A stretch of 64,000 bases of DNA from CBDEGK01 sp965237855 (lineage in GTDB: Bacteria; Pseudomonadota; Gammaproteobacteria; Pseudomonadales; Halieaceae), in assembly GCA_965237855.1 (NCBI GenBank), contig CBDEGK010000002.1, positions 62,001 to 126,000 on the forward strand, given 5' to 3'. The position numbers and the translations under genes were made by a program. Positions 1-9,444 of this stretch are shown here, in pieces; position 1 is the stretch's first letter, and each line of letters starts with the position of its first letter. The notes under the pieces are model-generated. The model saw only the letters and a list, made by a program, of their open reading frames with translations, had not been told where the DNA came from and did no database searches.

Positions 1-185
1 TTAGCCACCTTCAAAGTCACCAGTGCCGTTGCAAATGCAATGAGTGAGTAAATGCCATCAAATAAAATAGCACCAGAGTTGGTATAAACAGCAAACCCCA
101 GGGCCAATACGATAAAAAACACCACGCCGTAGAGTGAAATTAACAGCGCTTGTTGTTCGCGCTTTGCTTGGTTGTGAGCAGGCAT
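1..185 (-). CDS. Cation diffusion facilitator family transporter, N-terminal part (runs off the left edge)
   Basis: Only the first 61 codons are in the window, read leftwards from an ATG at 183-185. The peptide starts MPAHNQAKREQQALLISLYG and continues into a hydrophobic helix ending FAVYTNSGAILFDGIYSLIA, then a second hydrophobic stretch. The helix followed by a GAILFDGIYSL-type segment resembles the first two membrane helices of CDF/cation-efflux proteins, which export divalent metals by proton antiport. The metal cannot be guessed because the metal-site residues and the C-terminal domain are outside the window. The gene lies 19 bp downstream of the DMGDH-like gene on the same strand, so it may be cotranscribed with it. 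Confidence 0.6.
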   Translation of the reverse strand, partial: MPAHNQAKREQQALLISLYGVVFFIVLALGFAVYTNSGAILFDGIYSLIAFATALVTLKVA

Positions 186-204
186 ACCTTGATTCCCGTT
201 GGCG

Positions 205-2646
205 CTATATTTTCATGCGACTGGAAGAGGGGTCATACAAAGCCCGTAGCGATGCCTGGGCACCGAAACGTTGCTTGGCGATTTCAATTTCAAAGGCGGC
301 ATCGTTGATGCGATCCGCCGTCATATCTGCCGCGTTGACATAGCCCATGCCAATGGCCGATCCCAGGCTGTGACCGTACATGCCCGAGCTAAGATAGCCG
401 ACGATACGCCCGTCCATCAGGATGGGTTCGTTGTGGTAGAGCAGTGGCTCCGGGTCGTCCAGCTTGAACTGCAACAAGCGACGATCCGGTAAACCCGCCG
501 CTTTTGCCTCGACAAATGCCGTGCGCCCGATAAAATCTCCCGCATCTGGCTTGGCGGCAAAACTGAGTCCGGCCTGGATCAGGTTGTCCTCGGAGCCGAT
601 GTCGTGTCCCCAGTGGCGAAATCCTTTTTCCAGGCGCAGGCTGTTCACCGCATGCAAACCTACATTGCGAATATCAAAGCCGGCGCCAGACTGTTGCAGT
701 GCGGCAAAAACCTTGGCGGTCTGATCGGCGGGTACAAACATTTCCCAGCCCAGTTCTCCGACATAGGAAAGGCGCTGCATCCATACTTCCACACCGGCGA
801 CCTTAGCGAAACGTCCGCTGCCAAAAGTAAAATTCTCAGCACTGATATCCGTGTCGGCCAAGCTCTCCAGCACGCTACGGGAATGCGGCCCCTGCAGTGC
901 CAGGCAGGCGTAATCGGCGCTGATGTTGCGCAGTTGTACATCGCCGCGCAGATTTTTCTTCAAATGCCACCAATCCCGGTTAACGGAACCAACTCCTGTA
1001 GTAATCATATAGCGATTGGGACCGGTCCTGGAGGCGGTTACGTCGGCCTCTATCCCACCGCGCGCGTTGAGCCACTGGGTATAGACCAGGTTGCCGGGTT
1101 CTACCGATACGTCACCGGCGCAAATCCATTGCAATGCCTGCTCGGCGTCCGGCCCGGAAATTTCAAATTTACCAAACGAGGAGATATCGTAAATACCCAC
1201 CCGTTCGCGCATCACCATATGTTCTTCGGCATAAAATTCAAACCAGTTCTGGCGTTTGTAGCTGTATTCATACTCGGCTTTGGCGCCGTTGCGGGCAAAC
1301 CAGTTGGGGCGTTCATAGCCGGCCACTTCGCCAAAGCAGGCACCCTGTGCCTTGAGCACATCGTGTAGCGGGGACTGGATGGCGTTGCGGGCAGTGCTGT
1401 ACTGGTAGAAAGGCCAGTGCATGGCGTAGGTGTGACCCAGCGCCTCGGGGATACGTGCCTCGACGTAATCCTGTTGGCGTTGCACCGAATGATGACGGCG
1501 GACATCGCACTCCCAGATGTCACCCGCGGGGTGGCCATCAATAACCCAGTTGGCCATCACCTTGCCGATGCCGCCCGCGGCGGCAATGCCTTTGGAGTTC
1601 AATCCACAGGCGACAAAAAAGTTATCCACCTCAGGGGTTGGACCCATCAGGTGAAGGTTATCGGTGGTAAAACTTTCGGGGCCATTGAAGAAGGTACGCA
1701 GCCCCGTCTCTTCAAGCGCTGGCAGGGTTTCCATACCCCGCATAAGATACTCCTCGACTTGATCGAGCTCACAGGAGAATTCGTCGAAGCAAAAATCCTC
1801 CGCGATTTTAGTCATTGGATAACCACGGGCATTGTGCTCGAACCAGCCCACTAACATCTTGCCGGCGTCTTCCTTGAAGTAGACACCCTTGTCGAAATCA
1901 CGCAAAACCGGGCGCCGGGTCAAGCCATCCATTTCCTCGGTGACCACATAATAATGTTCGCAGGCGTAAAGCGGCAGATCGACACCAATTTTGGCAGCGA
2001 TATCCCGCGACCACATGCCCCCGGCCAGTATCACCTGGTCGGCCGCAATGGAACCCTGGTCAGTTTGTACGCCCACTGCTTTGCCATCCTCTACCAGGAT
2101 TTCCTCAACCTTAATACCTTCCAGCACCTTGGCGCCGTGCAGGCGCGCACCCTTGGCCAGGGCCATGGTGGTGTCGACCGGATTGGTCTGGCCGTCCTTT
2201 TCGATATACAGGGCGCCGAGGATGCCATCGGTATTGAGGCCCGGATAAAATTCTTCCAGCCGATCATTGTCAATCATCTCGGATTCCACCCCGAAAACAC
2301 TGGCCATGGAGGACGTGCGGCGCAACTCCTCCAGTCGCTCTGAAGTGCGGGCCAGGGAGAGGCTACCGATGCGTCGATAACCGGTGGCCTGGCCGGTCTC
2401 CTCTTCCAGGGAGGCGTATAGCTCATGGCAGTACTCGGCTAATTGGGTCAGGTAGGGGGTGGGCCAGAGCATGCTGACCAGCCCGGCCGCATGCCAGGTA
2501 GTACCGCAGGTGAGTTGTTTGCGCTCCAGCAGTACCACGTCGCTGACGCCGCGCTTGGCCAGGTGGTAGGCAATGGAGCAGCCAACAATACCGCCTCCCA
2601 CAACAACAACCCGTGCCTTGGAGGGGAGTTCTTTCTGAGCAGTCAT
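205..2646 (-). CDS. FAD-dependent oxidoreductase / GcvT aminomethyltransferase fusion (dimethylglycine/sarcosine dehydrogenase-like)
   Basis: This 813-residue protein has the layout of dimethylglycine and sarcosine dehydrogenases: an N-terminal DAO-type FAD domain followed by a GcvT-like tetrahydrofolate-binding half. The dinucleotide motif GGGIVG is at residues 17-22. The segment CGTTWHAAG places His52 at the position that carries covalent FAD in the mitochondrial enzymes. The C-terminal half contains the GcvT signatures YTQWLNARGGIEAD and LRLEKGFRHWGHD. Expected chemistry is oxidative N-demethylation of an N-methylated amino acid with transfer of the one-carbon unit to folate. The ATG at 2646 sits just before the FAD fold, so this start is well supported. 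The gene is divergent from the TMADH-like operon. The exact substrate (dimethylglycine, sarcosine or a relative) cannot be decided from sequence. Confidence 0.88.
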   Translation of the reverse strand: MTAQKELPSKARVVVVGGGIVGCSIAYHLAKRGVSDVVLLERKQLTCGTTWHAAGLVSMLWPTPYLTQLAEYCHELYASLEEETGQATGYRRIGSLSLARTSERLEELRRTSSMASVFGVESEMIDNDRLEEFYPGLNTDGILGALYIEKDGQTNPVDTTMALAKGARLHGAKVLEGIKVEEILVEDGKAVGVQTDQGSIAADQVILAGGMWSRDIAAKIGVDLPLYACEHYYVVTEEMDGLTRRPVLRDFDKGVYFKEDAGKMLVGWFEHNARGYPMTKIAEDFCFDEFSCELDQVEEYLMRGMETLPALEETGLRTFFNGPESFTTDNLHLMGPTPEVDNFFVACGLNSKGIAAAGGIGKVMANWVIDGHPAGDIWECDVRRHHSVQRQQDYVEARIPEALGHTYAMHWPFYQYSTARNAIQSPLHDVLKAQGACFGEVAGYERPNWFARNGAKAEYEYSYKRQNWFEFYAEEHMVMRERVGIYDISSFGKFEISGPDAEQALQWICAGDVSVEPGNLVYTQWLNARGGIEADVTASRTGPNRYMITTGVGSVNRDWWHLKKNLRGDVQLRNISADYACLALQGPHSRSVLESLADTDISAENFTFGSGRFAKVAGVEVWMQRLSYVGELGWEMFVPADQTAKVFAALQQSGAGFDIRNVGLHAVNSLRLEKGFRHWGHDIGSEDNLIQAGLSFAAKPDAGDFIGRTAFVEAKAAGLPDRRLLQFKLDDPEPLLYHNEPILMDGRIVGYLSSGMYGHSLGSAIGMGYVNAADMTADRINDAAFEIEIAKQRFGAQASLRALYDPSSSRMKI

Positions 2647-2894
2647 ACGAGATCCTTAGCAAAACAATTCATTGCACCAGACGGTTACTGGGACACTTTT
2701 ATCCCGCCAGCAAGCAGAGTAACGCGCAGGCTGTGAAGTATAGCGCCATAGTTGCCCGGGTGTGTTTCAGCCGATAGGCAAGGAGGATGAACAGGAACAA
2801 AATCGTTACGCTCCCTTAGTCTATGATGGTGCTACCTATCTGAAGAAAGAACCGCCGCGCCACCCTCCAGTGAGACAATAGTGAGAGTCCTGTA
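2647..2894. promoter_or_regulatory. Divergent intergenic region serving the DMGDH-like gene and the TMADH-like operon
   Basis: This 248-bp gap separates two divergently transcribed amine-oxidising genes and must hold both promoters. I see no coding potential and no clear long palindrome in it. No regulator gene lies beside it. Shared control of the two transcription units is inferred from geometry only. Confidence 0.4.
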
Positions 2895-4973
2895 ATGACA
2901 GTCCGCGATCCGCGCTTTGACATTCTTTTTGAGCCTTTGAAAATTGGCCCGGTAACGACAAAGAATCGCTTTTACCAGGTACCGCACTGTACCGGCATGG
3001 GTTGGCAGCGTCCCAATATGCTCAACGCCATGCGTGGCATAAAAGCCGAAGGTGGCTGGGGCGTTGTGAATACGGAATATTGTTCCATTCATCCCAGCTC
3101 GGATGATTTACTGTGCCCCTATGCGGCGCTATGGGATCAGTCCGACGTGCGCGCCCATCGGACCATGACCGAGAAGGTGCACGAGCACGGTGCCCTGGCC
3201 GGCGTCGAACTGTGGTACAGCGGTTCTCCCGCCGCCAACCTGTATACCCGCGAGGTGACCTTTGATGTCAGCTCTCGCCCCAGCTGGAAAGGCCATCCCT
3301 ACCAGTCGCGCAAAATGGATAAACAGGATTTCCGTGATTTGCGCCAGTGGTACCGCGACGCTGCAATACGGGCTAAAGAAGCCGGCTTTGATATCGTTTA
3401 CGCCTATGCCAATCACGATGATCTGCTGCATAATTTTCAGCGCAGCAGCACCAACGATCGCTGCGATCAATATGGCGGTAGCGTTCGAAACCGCGCGCGC
3501 CTGTTACGGGAAACGATCGAAGTACTGAAGGAAGCGGTGGGTGAGACCATGGCAGTTGCCGTCCGCTTCGCCCCCGATGATGGCGGGATGTTAAATAGCC
3601 AACCAGTCACTGACGAAGCCCGGGAGTTTTTTGCGGAAGTGGCAGAGCTGCCGGATTTATGGGATGTCACGGTAACCAACTGGGACATTGAGCTGGGCAC
3701 GTCGCGCTACGTCAATGAAGGCTCGCTGGAGCCCTACACCAGTTACGTCAAAGAAATGACCACCAAGCCGGTGGTATCTGTGGGACGTTTTACCTCACCC
3801 GATACCATGGTCAGCCAGATCAATCGTGGCGTGGTTGATCTCATTGGCGCAGCCAGGCCCTCAATCGCCGACCCTTTCTTACCCAAAAAAGTCGAGGAGG
3901 GGCGATTTGAGGATATCCGGGAGTGCATTGGCTGCAATATGTGTTACACCGGCGATCAGTTGGGCGTCCCAATCCGTTGCACGCAAAACCCGACCATGGG
4001 TGAAGAATGGCGGCGTGACTGGCATCCGGAATATGTACCCCCGAAGGAGTCGAACAGCCAAATATTGATTGTTGGCTCGGGCCCAGCCGGGCTTGAGGCT
4101 GCCCATGCCCTGGGCAAACGCGGCTACCAGGTAATGCTGTCTGAAGCCCGTACCGAAATAGGCGGGCGGGTGACGCTGGAGTCACGATTGCCCACACTTG
4201 CTGAATGGGTCCGGGTGAAGGACTATCGCGAGCAACAATTCCTGAAGCTACCCAATGTCGATGTGTACCTGGACAGCTATTTGACGGCGGAAGATGCCCT
4301 GTTGGCCGAAGCAGACCATATTGTCGTTGCCACGGGTGCCAGCTGGCGCGCGGATGGTTTTGGTCGCACCAACACGATCGCTAATCCGAACCTGACCGCC
4401 CCGGGTCAAATTTTTACCCCCGATGACATCATGGCTGGCAGCCTGCCCAAGGGCAGAGTGGTCGTGTTTGATGATGACTATTACTACATGGGGCCGGTGC
4501 TAGCCGAAATGCTCCAAAAAGCAGGCTGCCAGGTCACCTTTGTCACGACCGATAACATGGCATGCTCCTTCGGTACCTTCACCACCGAACAACCCAGCGT
4601 CCAGAGATCCTTGATGACAGCGGGAGTTGAGTTGGTATTCTCGAAAAATCTCGAATCCTACGATGGCCATGAAGTCGAGCTTAGCTGTATGTACACCAAA
4701 AGCGAGTCAATACTGAAAGCGGATGCGGTGGTCATGGTCACAGCGCGTTTACCCAACGATGAGCTCTATTACGATTTGCAAAATCTGATGGAAGCCGGGC
4801 AAGGCGGGGCGACCAAATCGTTGCGCCGTATTGGCGATTGCGAAGCGCCGGCGCCGATCGCGTCGGCGGTATATTCGGGTAGGCGTTACGCCCTGGAGCT
4901 CGACGACAAGTCGGGCATTAATTACTCCCTGCGACGGGATGTCAATTTCATTGAAGCAGCCAACGTCGAGTAG
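2895..4973 (+). CDS. TMADH-family iron-sulfur flavoprotein (trimethylamine/dimethylamine/histamine dehydrogenase-like)
   Basis: The 692-residue protein aligns along its whole length with trimethylamine dehydrogenase. An Old-Yellow-Enzyme-type barrel comes first, then a 4Fe-4S site, then an ADP/NAD-binding fold. Cys32 in FYQVPHCTGMGW matches the cysteine that binds FMN covalently in TMADH. Cluster ligands C344, C347, C350 and C362 keep the CX2CX2CX11C spacing. The active-site Tyr-X2-His pair is kept in IVYAYANHDD, and a second dinucleotide fold starts at ILIVGSGPAG. The length is nearer histamine dehydrogenases than TMADH (about 730). The amine substrate is unknown. It is the first gene of a six-gene operon that includes a cupin, an amine-oxidase-like flavoenzyme and an FMO, and electrons probably pass to an electron-transfer flavoprotein. 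Confidence 0.88.
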   Translation: MTVRDPRFDILFEPLKIGPVTTKNRFYQVPHCTGMGWQRPNMLNAMRGIKAEGGWGVVNTEYCSIHPSSDDLLCPYAALWDQSDVRAHRTMTEKVHEHGALAGVELWYSGSPAANLYTREVTFDVSSRPSWKGHPYQSRKMDKQDFRDLRQWYRDAAIRAKEAGFDIVYAYANHDDLLHNFQRSSTNDRCDQYGGSVRNRARLLRETIEVLKEAVGETMAVAVRFAPDDGGMLNSQPVTDEAREFFAEVAELPDLWDVTVTNWDIELGTSRYVNEGSLEPYTSYVKEMTTKPVVSVGRFTSPDTMVSQINRGVVDLIGAARPSIADPFLPKKVEEGRFEDIRECIGCNMCYTGDQLGVPIRCTQNPTMGEEWRRDWHPEYVPPKESNSQILIVGSGPAGLEAAHALGKRGYQVMLSEARTEIGGRVTLESRLPTLAEWVRVKDYREQQFLKLPNVDVYLDSYLTAEDALLAEADHIVVATGASWRADGFGRTNTIANPNLTAPGQIFTPDDIMAGSLPKGRVVVFDDDYYYMGPVLAEMLQKAGCQVTFVTTDNMACSFGTFTTEQPSVQRSLMTAGVELVFSKNLESYDGHEVELSCMYTKSESILKADAVVMVTARLPNDELYYDLQNLMEAGQGGATKSLRRIGDCEAPAPIASAVYSGRRYALELDDKSGINYSLRRDVNFIEAANVE

Positions 4974-4996
4974 ATATTGGGCAAAGGGAATACGAG

Positions 4997-5749
4997 ATGC
5001 CAGGTAAATCCATTGTCAGATTAAGCCCCCAGCCGGAAGGCTTTGGTGAAGAGGCAGACGAATTGACGGCCGACATGTTTGCCTCGGCACTGCCCGTACA
5101 ACATAGTCATGAATACTACGCAGATGAGGACTTAGGTCTCTACGTGGGTGTTTGGGATACCACCGATATGATTGAAGCCCCAGGCCCCTATGGCTCAGAT
5201 GAGTTCATGTGGTTGCTTGAAGGCCAAGCGGTTATTAAAAATAATAAGACTGGCGAGTTGGAAACAGCAAGAGCGGGTGAGGCCTTTGTTATCCCCAGGG
5301 GCTATGACTGCCAATGGCACCAGATCGGTTATCTACGAAAATATTATGTGATATCTGAAAATCCCAATGAAGATATTCCTACGCAAGCGGCCCGCGAGGG
5401 CATAGCGATTGCCTGTGCAGATGCTGCAGTAGAGTCGATGACGGCCTCAGCACCATTCGCGCTGAAAGGGGATGTGGTTCAAAAGGCCCATGATTGTTAT
5501 GTGGATAGCACCGGGAAATTTCTCTGCGGCACCTGGGAGTGCGAGGCTTTCGAATCAGAGTCCAGGCCTTTCCCTTATTATGAATTTGCCTATGTGCAGG
5601 AGGGCTCGCTGACATTGACCGATGAAAGTGGTGAAGCCCATGTGTTTACCGCGGGGGACGCATTTTTCGTGCCGCAGGGGCTTGTTTGTTGTGGTCAGTC
5701 CGCAGAAAGAGTACGGTTATTCTACGCTGTACTACGCGCTGCTGTTTAG
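4997..5749 (+). CDS. Double-cupin protein (cupin_3 / DUF861-like)
   Basis: A 250-residue soluble protein made of two cupin barrels. The first (about residues 45-130) has DEFMWLLEGQAVI followed by GEAFVIPRGYDCQWH. The second (about 170-248) has YYEFAYVQEGSLTL followed by GDAFFVPQGLVCCG. The Gly-rich turn and the tryptophan of the first barrel resemble the DUF861 / ureidoglycine aminohydrolase-like group. Classic metal-binding histidines are sparse, so a ligand-binding or isomerase role is as likely as dioxygenase activity. It starts 23 bp after the TMADH-like gene and ends 16 bp before the next oxidoreductase, so it is cotranscribed and probably acts on an intermediate of the same pathway. No specific function is claimed. 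Confidence 0.75.
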   Translation: MPGKSIVRLSPQPEGFGEEADELTADMFASALPVQHSHEYYADEDLGLYVGVWDTTDMIEAPGPYGSDEFMWLLEGQAVIKNNKTGELETARAGEAFVIPRGYDCQWHQIGYLRKYYVISENPNEDIPTQAAREGIAIACADAAVESMTASAPFALKGDVVQKAHDCYVDSTGKFLCGTWECEAFESESRPFPYYEFAYVQEGSLTLTDESGEAHVFTAGDAFFVPQGLVCCGQSAERVRLFYAVLRAAV

Positions 5750-5765
5750 GAGCTGGACTTAAACG

Positions 5766-7181
5766 ATGCATAAACACCACGACGCACTGAAGGGTGCAAA
5801 GGCGCGCCCGCTTTGGCACGACCCGGAGATTATGCCAGATGTGCTACCGGCATTATCATCTGACCAGCAATGTGAGCTACTAATTGTCGGCGGTGGTTTT
5901 ACCGGTCTATGGGCAGCCCTGCAGGCGAAAGAGCGCAAGTCCGATGTCGACATTATCCTGATTGAACAAACTTTTATTGCCGACGGTGCTTCCGGTCGTT
6001 GCGGCGGTTTCCTGAGTGCGAGTTTGGCCCATGGCGAAGCCAATACCGATGCCCACTTTCCGGGGGAAAGCGCGCGCCTGGAGGAACTGGGTGCGAAAAA
6101 CATGAAAGAGCTGCTGGAAACGCTCAACCGGTATCATATCGATGCCCGCTACGAGAAAACAGGCAGCACCGATGTGGCCCTGGATGAAGAATCCGCTGGC
6201 CGACTCAGAGAGGAATACGAAGCAGCAAAGGGAGAAGGGGCCGACGTTGTATGGCTCGATAAAGAAAGTATGCGCGCGGAGGTTAACTCGCCCACTTTCT
6301 ATGCCGGCGTCCGCTATCTCGACGGTCAGGATGGGGTGATTGATCCCGCTCGATTGTGCTGGGGTTTAAAAGCCGCCCTGTTAGGCCTCGGCGTGCGTAT
6401 TTTTGAAGGCACCAAGCTGCAGGACTTCGAAGCCGTTGGTAAAATCGGTATGAAAACGACGTGCGCAGGCGGGGTTATTCTCAGTGACAAAATTCTGCTG
6501 GGAACCAACGCCTACCATAGCAAAATTGGCAGAATCCGCCGCTCTACTATTCCGGTATGGGACTACCAGATAGCGACCGAGCCTTTGACCGAAGAGCAGT
6601 GTGAAGCCATTGGCTGGCCTCAATCGCGACACGCATTGTCTGATTTTAGCAATATGTTCCATTACTTCCGCCTGACCAAAGATAACCGCATTACTTATGG
6701 CGGTGGCGGTGCAGTGCGTTACTACTTCAACAACGGCACCGATATGAAATTTATGGATGCCCCGGCTCGGTATGAGCAACTGGCGGCAGAGTTTTTCGAG
6801 ACCTTTCCCCAGCTCGAAAAACTGGGGGTGAAGTTTTCGAACAAATGGGGTGGCATTATCGCATCGTCTACGCGTTTTTGTATGGTGCCAGGTATGGCTT
6901 ACAATGGCCGTGTCGCATGGTCAGTGGGTTATACTGGCCATGGTGTAGGCGCGTCTCGATTTGGAGCGCGTATTGCTATTGAGCTTCTGGGTTACGAACC
7001 TTCTGATATTTTGAACCTTCAGTTTGTCACCAAGAAAGCACTGCCCTGGGTACCGGAGCCGTTCCGCTGGATCGGTGTAAAATTGACTCAGCTGGCACTG
7101 ATAAGAGCGGATAAAAATGGTGGCAAACGCGGTTTATGGCTCAAGTTTCTGGATCTGCTTGGCCTGGGATTTACTTGTTAA
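5766..7181 (+). CDS. DAO-family FAD-dependent oxidoreductase (gamma-glutamylputrescine oxidase-like)
   Basis: The 471-residue protein is a DAO-fold flavin amine oxidase. The FAD motif VGGGFTGLW is at residues 41-49 and is followed by GASGRCGGFLSASLAHGE, the type of flavin-contact segment found in PuuB and related oxidases of secondary amines. The C-terminal KWGGIIASSTRFCMVPGM and YTGHGVGASR segments are typical of the substrate/FAD-binding cap. It would oxidise a C-N bond of a primary or secondary amine using oxygen or another acceptor. It is the third gene of the TMADH-like operon, in tight spacing. Substrate identity is open; polyamines and N-alkyl amino acids are candidates. Confidence 0.8.
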   Translation: MHKHHDALKGAKARPLWHDPEIMPDVLPALSSDQQCELLIVGGGFTGLWAALQAKERKSDVDIILIEQTFIADGASGRCGGFLSASLAHGEANTDAHFPGESARLEELGAKNMKELLETLNRYHIDARYEKTGSTDVALDEESAGRLREEYEAAKGEGADVVWLDKESMRAEVNSPTFYAGVRYLDGQDGVIDPARLCWGLKAALLGLGVRIFEGTKLQDFEAVGKIGMKTTCAGGVILSDKILLGTNAYHSKIGRIRRSTIPVWDYQIATEPLTEEQCEAIGWPQSRHALSDFSNMFHYFRLTKDNRITYGGGGAVRYYFNNGTDMKFMDAPARYEQLAAEFFETFPQLEKLGVKFSNKWGGIIASSTRFCMVPGMAYNGRVAWSVGYTGHGVGASRFGARIAIELLGYEPSDILNLQFVTKKALPWVPEPFRWIGVKLTQLALIRADKNGGKRGLWLKFLDLLGLGFTC

Positions 7182-7186
7182 CTAGT

Positions 7187-8635
7187 ATGACTACAGAGCA
7201 CGTTGGTGTACTTATTATTGGTGCGGGACTGTCAGGGATAGGGGCAGGCTGCCATCTTTCGAAAAAGTGCCCTGACAAAAACTACCTGATCCTTGAAGCG
7301 CGCAGTTGCCTGGGGGGAACCTGGGACTTATTTCGCTATCCCGGCATTCGCTCAGACTCAGATATGTTTACTCTGGGCTACAATTTTAAGCCCTGGACCA
7401 GCGCTCAATTCCTTGCCGATGGCCCGGCCATCCTGAATTACATACAGGAAGCCGCTGACGAATATAGGGTAGAGGAGAAAATTCGCTATCACGCTCAAGT
7501 TCAATCGGTTAGTTGGGATAGCGAAGAGGCAAGCTGGACAGTGTGTTACCAGGACAAATTGTCTGGAGAAAATTGTGAGATCACCTGCAATTTCATTAAC
7601 AGTTGCACGGGCTATTACAACTACGAACACGGCTACCAGCCCGAATTTGAGGGTCGAGAAAATTATCAGGGCATCTTTGTTTATCCGCAAAAATGGCCTG
7701 AAAAACTGGATTACACAAACAAGCGTGTCGTGGTCATTGGCAGCGGCGCAACCGCGGTAACCGTGGTACCCGAAATGTCCCTGGATGCTGCCCATGTCAC
7801 CATGTTGCAGAGGTCTCCGAGTTATATGGTCGCCGTGCCGGATGAAGATGCCTCGGTCATATTCCTGCGTAAATATCTTCCCGAAATATGGGCATACAGA
7901 ATATCTCGCACGTTGAAAGTGGGCCTTCAATCCGTGTTTTACAGTCTTAGTCGGCGTTTCCCCAATGCCTTTCGAAAGCTGTTAATGGGTGAAGTGAAAA
8001 AGCGGGTTGGCCCAAACGTAGACATGAAACATTTCAGGCCCAACTACAATCCCTGGGACGAACGCCTGTGCGCCGTTAAAAGTGGCGATCTACTTGAAGC
8101 GGTAAAAAATGGATCGGTTTCCATTGTGACCGATCTTATTGATCACATAACTGAGACTGGCATCAAGTTGAAATCGGGCGATGAACTGGAAGCCGATATT
8201 ATTGTCTCCGCCACCGGTCTTGATTTGAAATTCTTCGGCGACATTAACATTCGCGTTGATGGTGTAGCGTTCAGACCCAGCGAACAACTGAACTACAAAG
8301 GGGTGATGCTGGAAGGCCTGCCCAATATTGGCTTTACCTTTGGCTATACCAACGCCTCGTGGACGCTTAAGGCGGATTTAACCAGCGAGTGGATTTGCCG
8401 CCTACTCAAGCATATGGACAACAATAATGTGCAGAAGGTGATGCCCGTCAACACCGATCCTGAATTAAAACAAGTAGACTTTCTTGAATTTCAATCGGGT
8501 TATATTCAGCACTCAATTGGCAAGTTTCCCAAGATGGGCAACAAGTTACCGTGGCGGCTGGTACAGAACTATCCCATTGATATGGTGGTGCTGCGGTATG
8601 GGACACTCAATGATGGCATGCTCCAGTACAGTTAA
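7187..8635 (+). CDS. Flavin-containing monooxygenase / Baeyer-Villiger-like, with an altered fingerprint
   Basis: A 482-residue class B flavoprotein monooxygenase with two dinucleotide folds: GAGLSGIGAG near the N-terminus for FAD and IGSGATAVTVVPEM for NADPH. The ATG at 7187 is preferred because the peptide then begins MTTEHVGVLIIGAG, right at the FAD strand; an upstream in-frame ATG at 7136 would overlap the previous gene. The BVMO fingerprint FXGXXXHXXXWP is present as YQGIFVYPQKWP, so both its Phe and its His are replaced by Tyr (His-position Tyr166). The second monooxygenase in this window keeps the His. The enzyme may therefore do N- or S-oxygenation or another oxygenation rather than a classic Baeyer-Villiger reaction. 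Fourth gene of the operon. Confidence 0.83.
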   Translation: MTTEHVGVLIIGAGLSGIGAGCHLSKKCPDKNYLILEARSCLGGTWDLFRYPGIRSDSDMFTLGYNFKPWTSAQFLADGPAILNYIQEAADEYRVEEKIRYHAQVQSVSWDSEEASWTVCYQDKLSGENCEITCNFINSCTGYYNYEHGYQPEFEGRENYQGIFVYPQKWPEKLDYTNKRVVVIGSGATAVTVVPEMSLDAAHVTMLQRSPSYMVAVPDEDASVIFLRKYLPEIWAYRISRTLKVGLQSVFYSLSRRFPNAFRKLLMGEVKKRVGPNVDMKHFRPNYNPWDERLCAVKSGDLLEAVKNGSVSIVTDLIDHITETGIKLKSGDELEADIIVSATGLDLKFFGDINIRVDGVAFRPSEQLNYKGVMLEGLPNIGFTFGYTNASWTLKADLTSEWICRLLKHMDNNNVQKVMPVNTDPELKQVDFLEFQSGYIQHSIGKFPKMGNKLPWRLVQNYPIDMVVLRYGTLNDGMLQYS

Positions 8636-8655
8636 AACAAGGTAGACACGAGGAA

Positions 8656-9444
8656 ATGAACAACGAAGAGGGTTCAATCACCACGGAAGTCCGCGGCCAC
8701 ATCCTGCTTATCGGACTAAATCGGCCCGAGAAATACAACGGCTATACGCCAACAATGGCGAAACAGCTCGTTGCAGCAATGACTTTGCTCGACGAAGACG
8801 TAAATCTCTGGGTTGGGGTAATTTTCGGTCACGGTGACCATTTCACCGCCGGGCTCGACTTACCTAAATGGACCAGTCGCATGGAGCAGGGTGGTAGTGG
8901 CACCAGTGAAGAGGCAAGGCTCGACGTGGTCGGTCTCGGCCGCGCCTGCCGTAAACCAATTGTGACAGCCGTTCACGGTATAACGTTCACACTGGGTATC
9001 GAGCTTGCGCTCGGCGGCGACATCGTCATCGCTGCAGATAACTGCCGCTTTTCCCAACTAGAACCTAAGCGTGGTATACACGCGACAGGTGGCGCTACCA
9101 TCCGCTTTGTCGAACGTGGTGGCTGGGGTAACGCGATGTATCACTTGCTCACTTCCGATGAATTCGACGCTGAGGAGGCAAAACGGATTGGCCTGGTGCA
9201 GGAAATTGTAACTGCGGGTCGTCAACTTGACCGAGCCATCGAAATCGCCGAATCAATTGCCGCTTGTGCGCCGCTGGCAGTGCAGGCAACCAAGGCGTCT
9301 TCCCGTCGCTTCGTTGAGGAGGGCTTTGATGCTGCTGTCGCAGCCATGGGCCCAACCCAGCAAGCGTTGCTCGCCAGTGAGGACGCGAAGGAGGGTGTGC
9401 AGTCCTTTGTCGAGCGTCGTGATGCGGAGTTTAAGGGGCGTTGA
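8656..9444 (+). CDS. Crotonase / enoyl-CoA hydratase family protein
   Basis: A 262-residue crotonase-fold protein. The oxyanion-hole segments are GDHFTAGLDLPKW and GIELALGGDIVIAADN. The catalytic-region Glu is in FSQLEPKRGIHATGG. The C-terminal trimerisation helix is present and the protein is the normal family length. Members hydrate, isomerise or hydrolyse acyl-CoA esters. Its place behind amine-oxidising and monooxygenase genes suggests the operon's product enters a CoA-linked pathway, although no CoA ligase is seen in the operon. A Shine-Dalgarno-like GAGGAA is immediately upstream of the ATG. Its TGA stop overlaps the TTG start of the next gene. Confidence 0.82.
   Translation: MNNEEGSITTEVRGHILLIGLNRPEKYNGYTPTMAKQLVAAMTLLDEDVNLWVGVIFGHGDHFTAGLDLPKWTSRMEQGGSGTSEEARLDVVGLGRACRKPIVTAVHGITFTLGIELALGGDIVIAADNCRFSQLEPKRGIHATGGATIRFVERGGWGNAMYHLLTSDEFDAEEAKRIGLVQEIVTAGRQLDRAIEIAESIAACAPLAVQATKASSRRFVEEGFDAAVAAMGPTQQALLASEDAKEGVQSFVERRDAEFKGR

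Noticed and set aside
604..1368. 254-codon plus-strand open frame
   Set aside because: It lies wholly inside the DMGDH-like gene on the other strand, has no recognisable domain and no ribosome-binding site.
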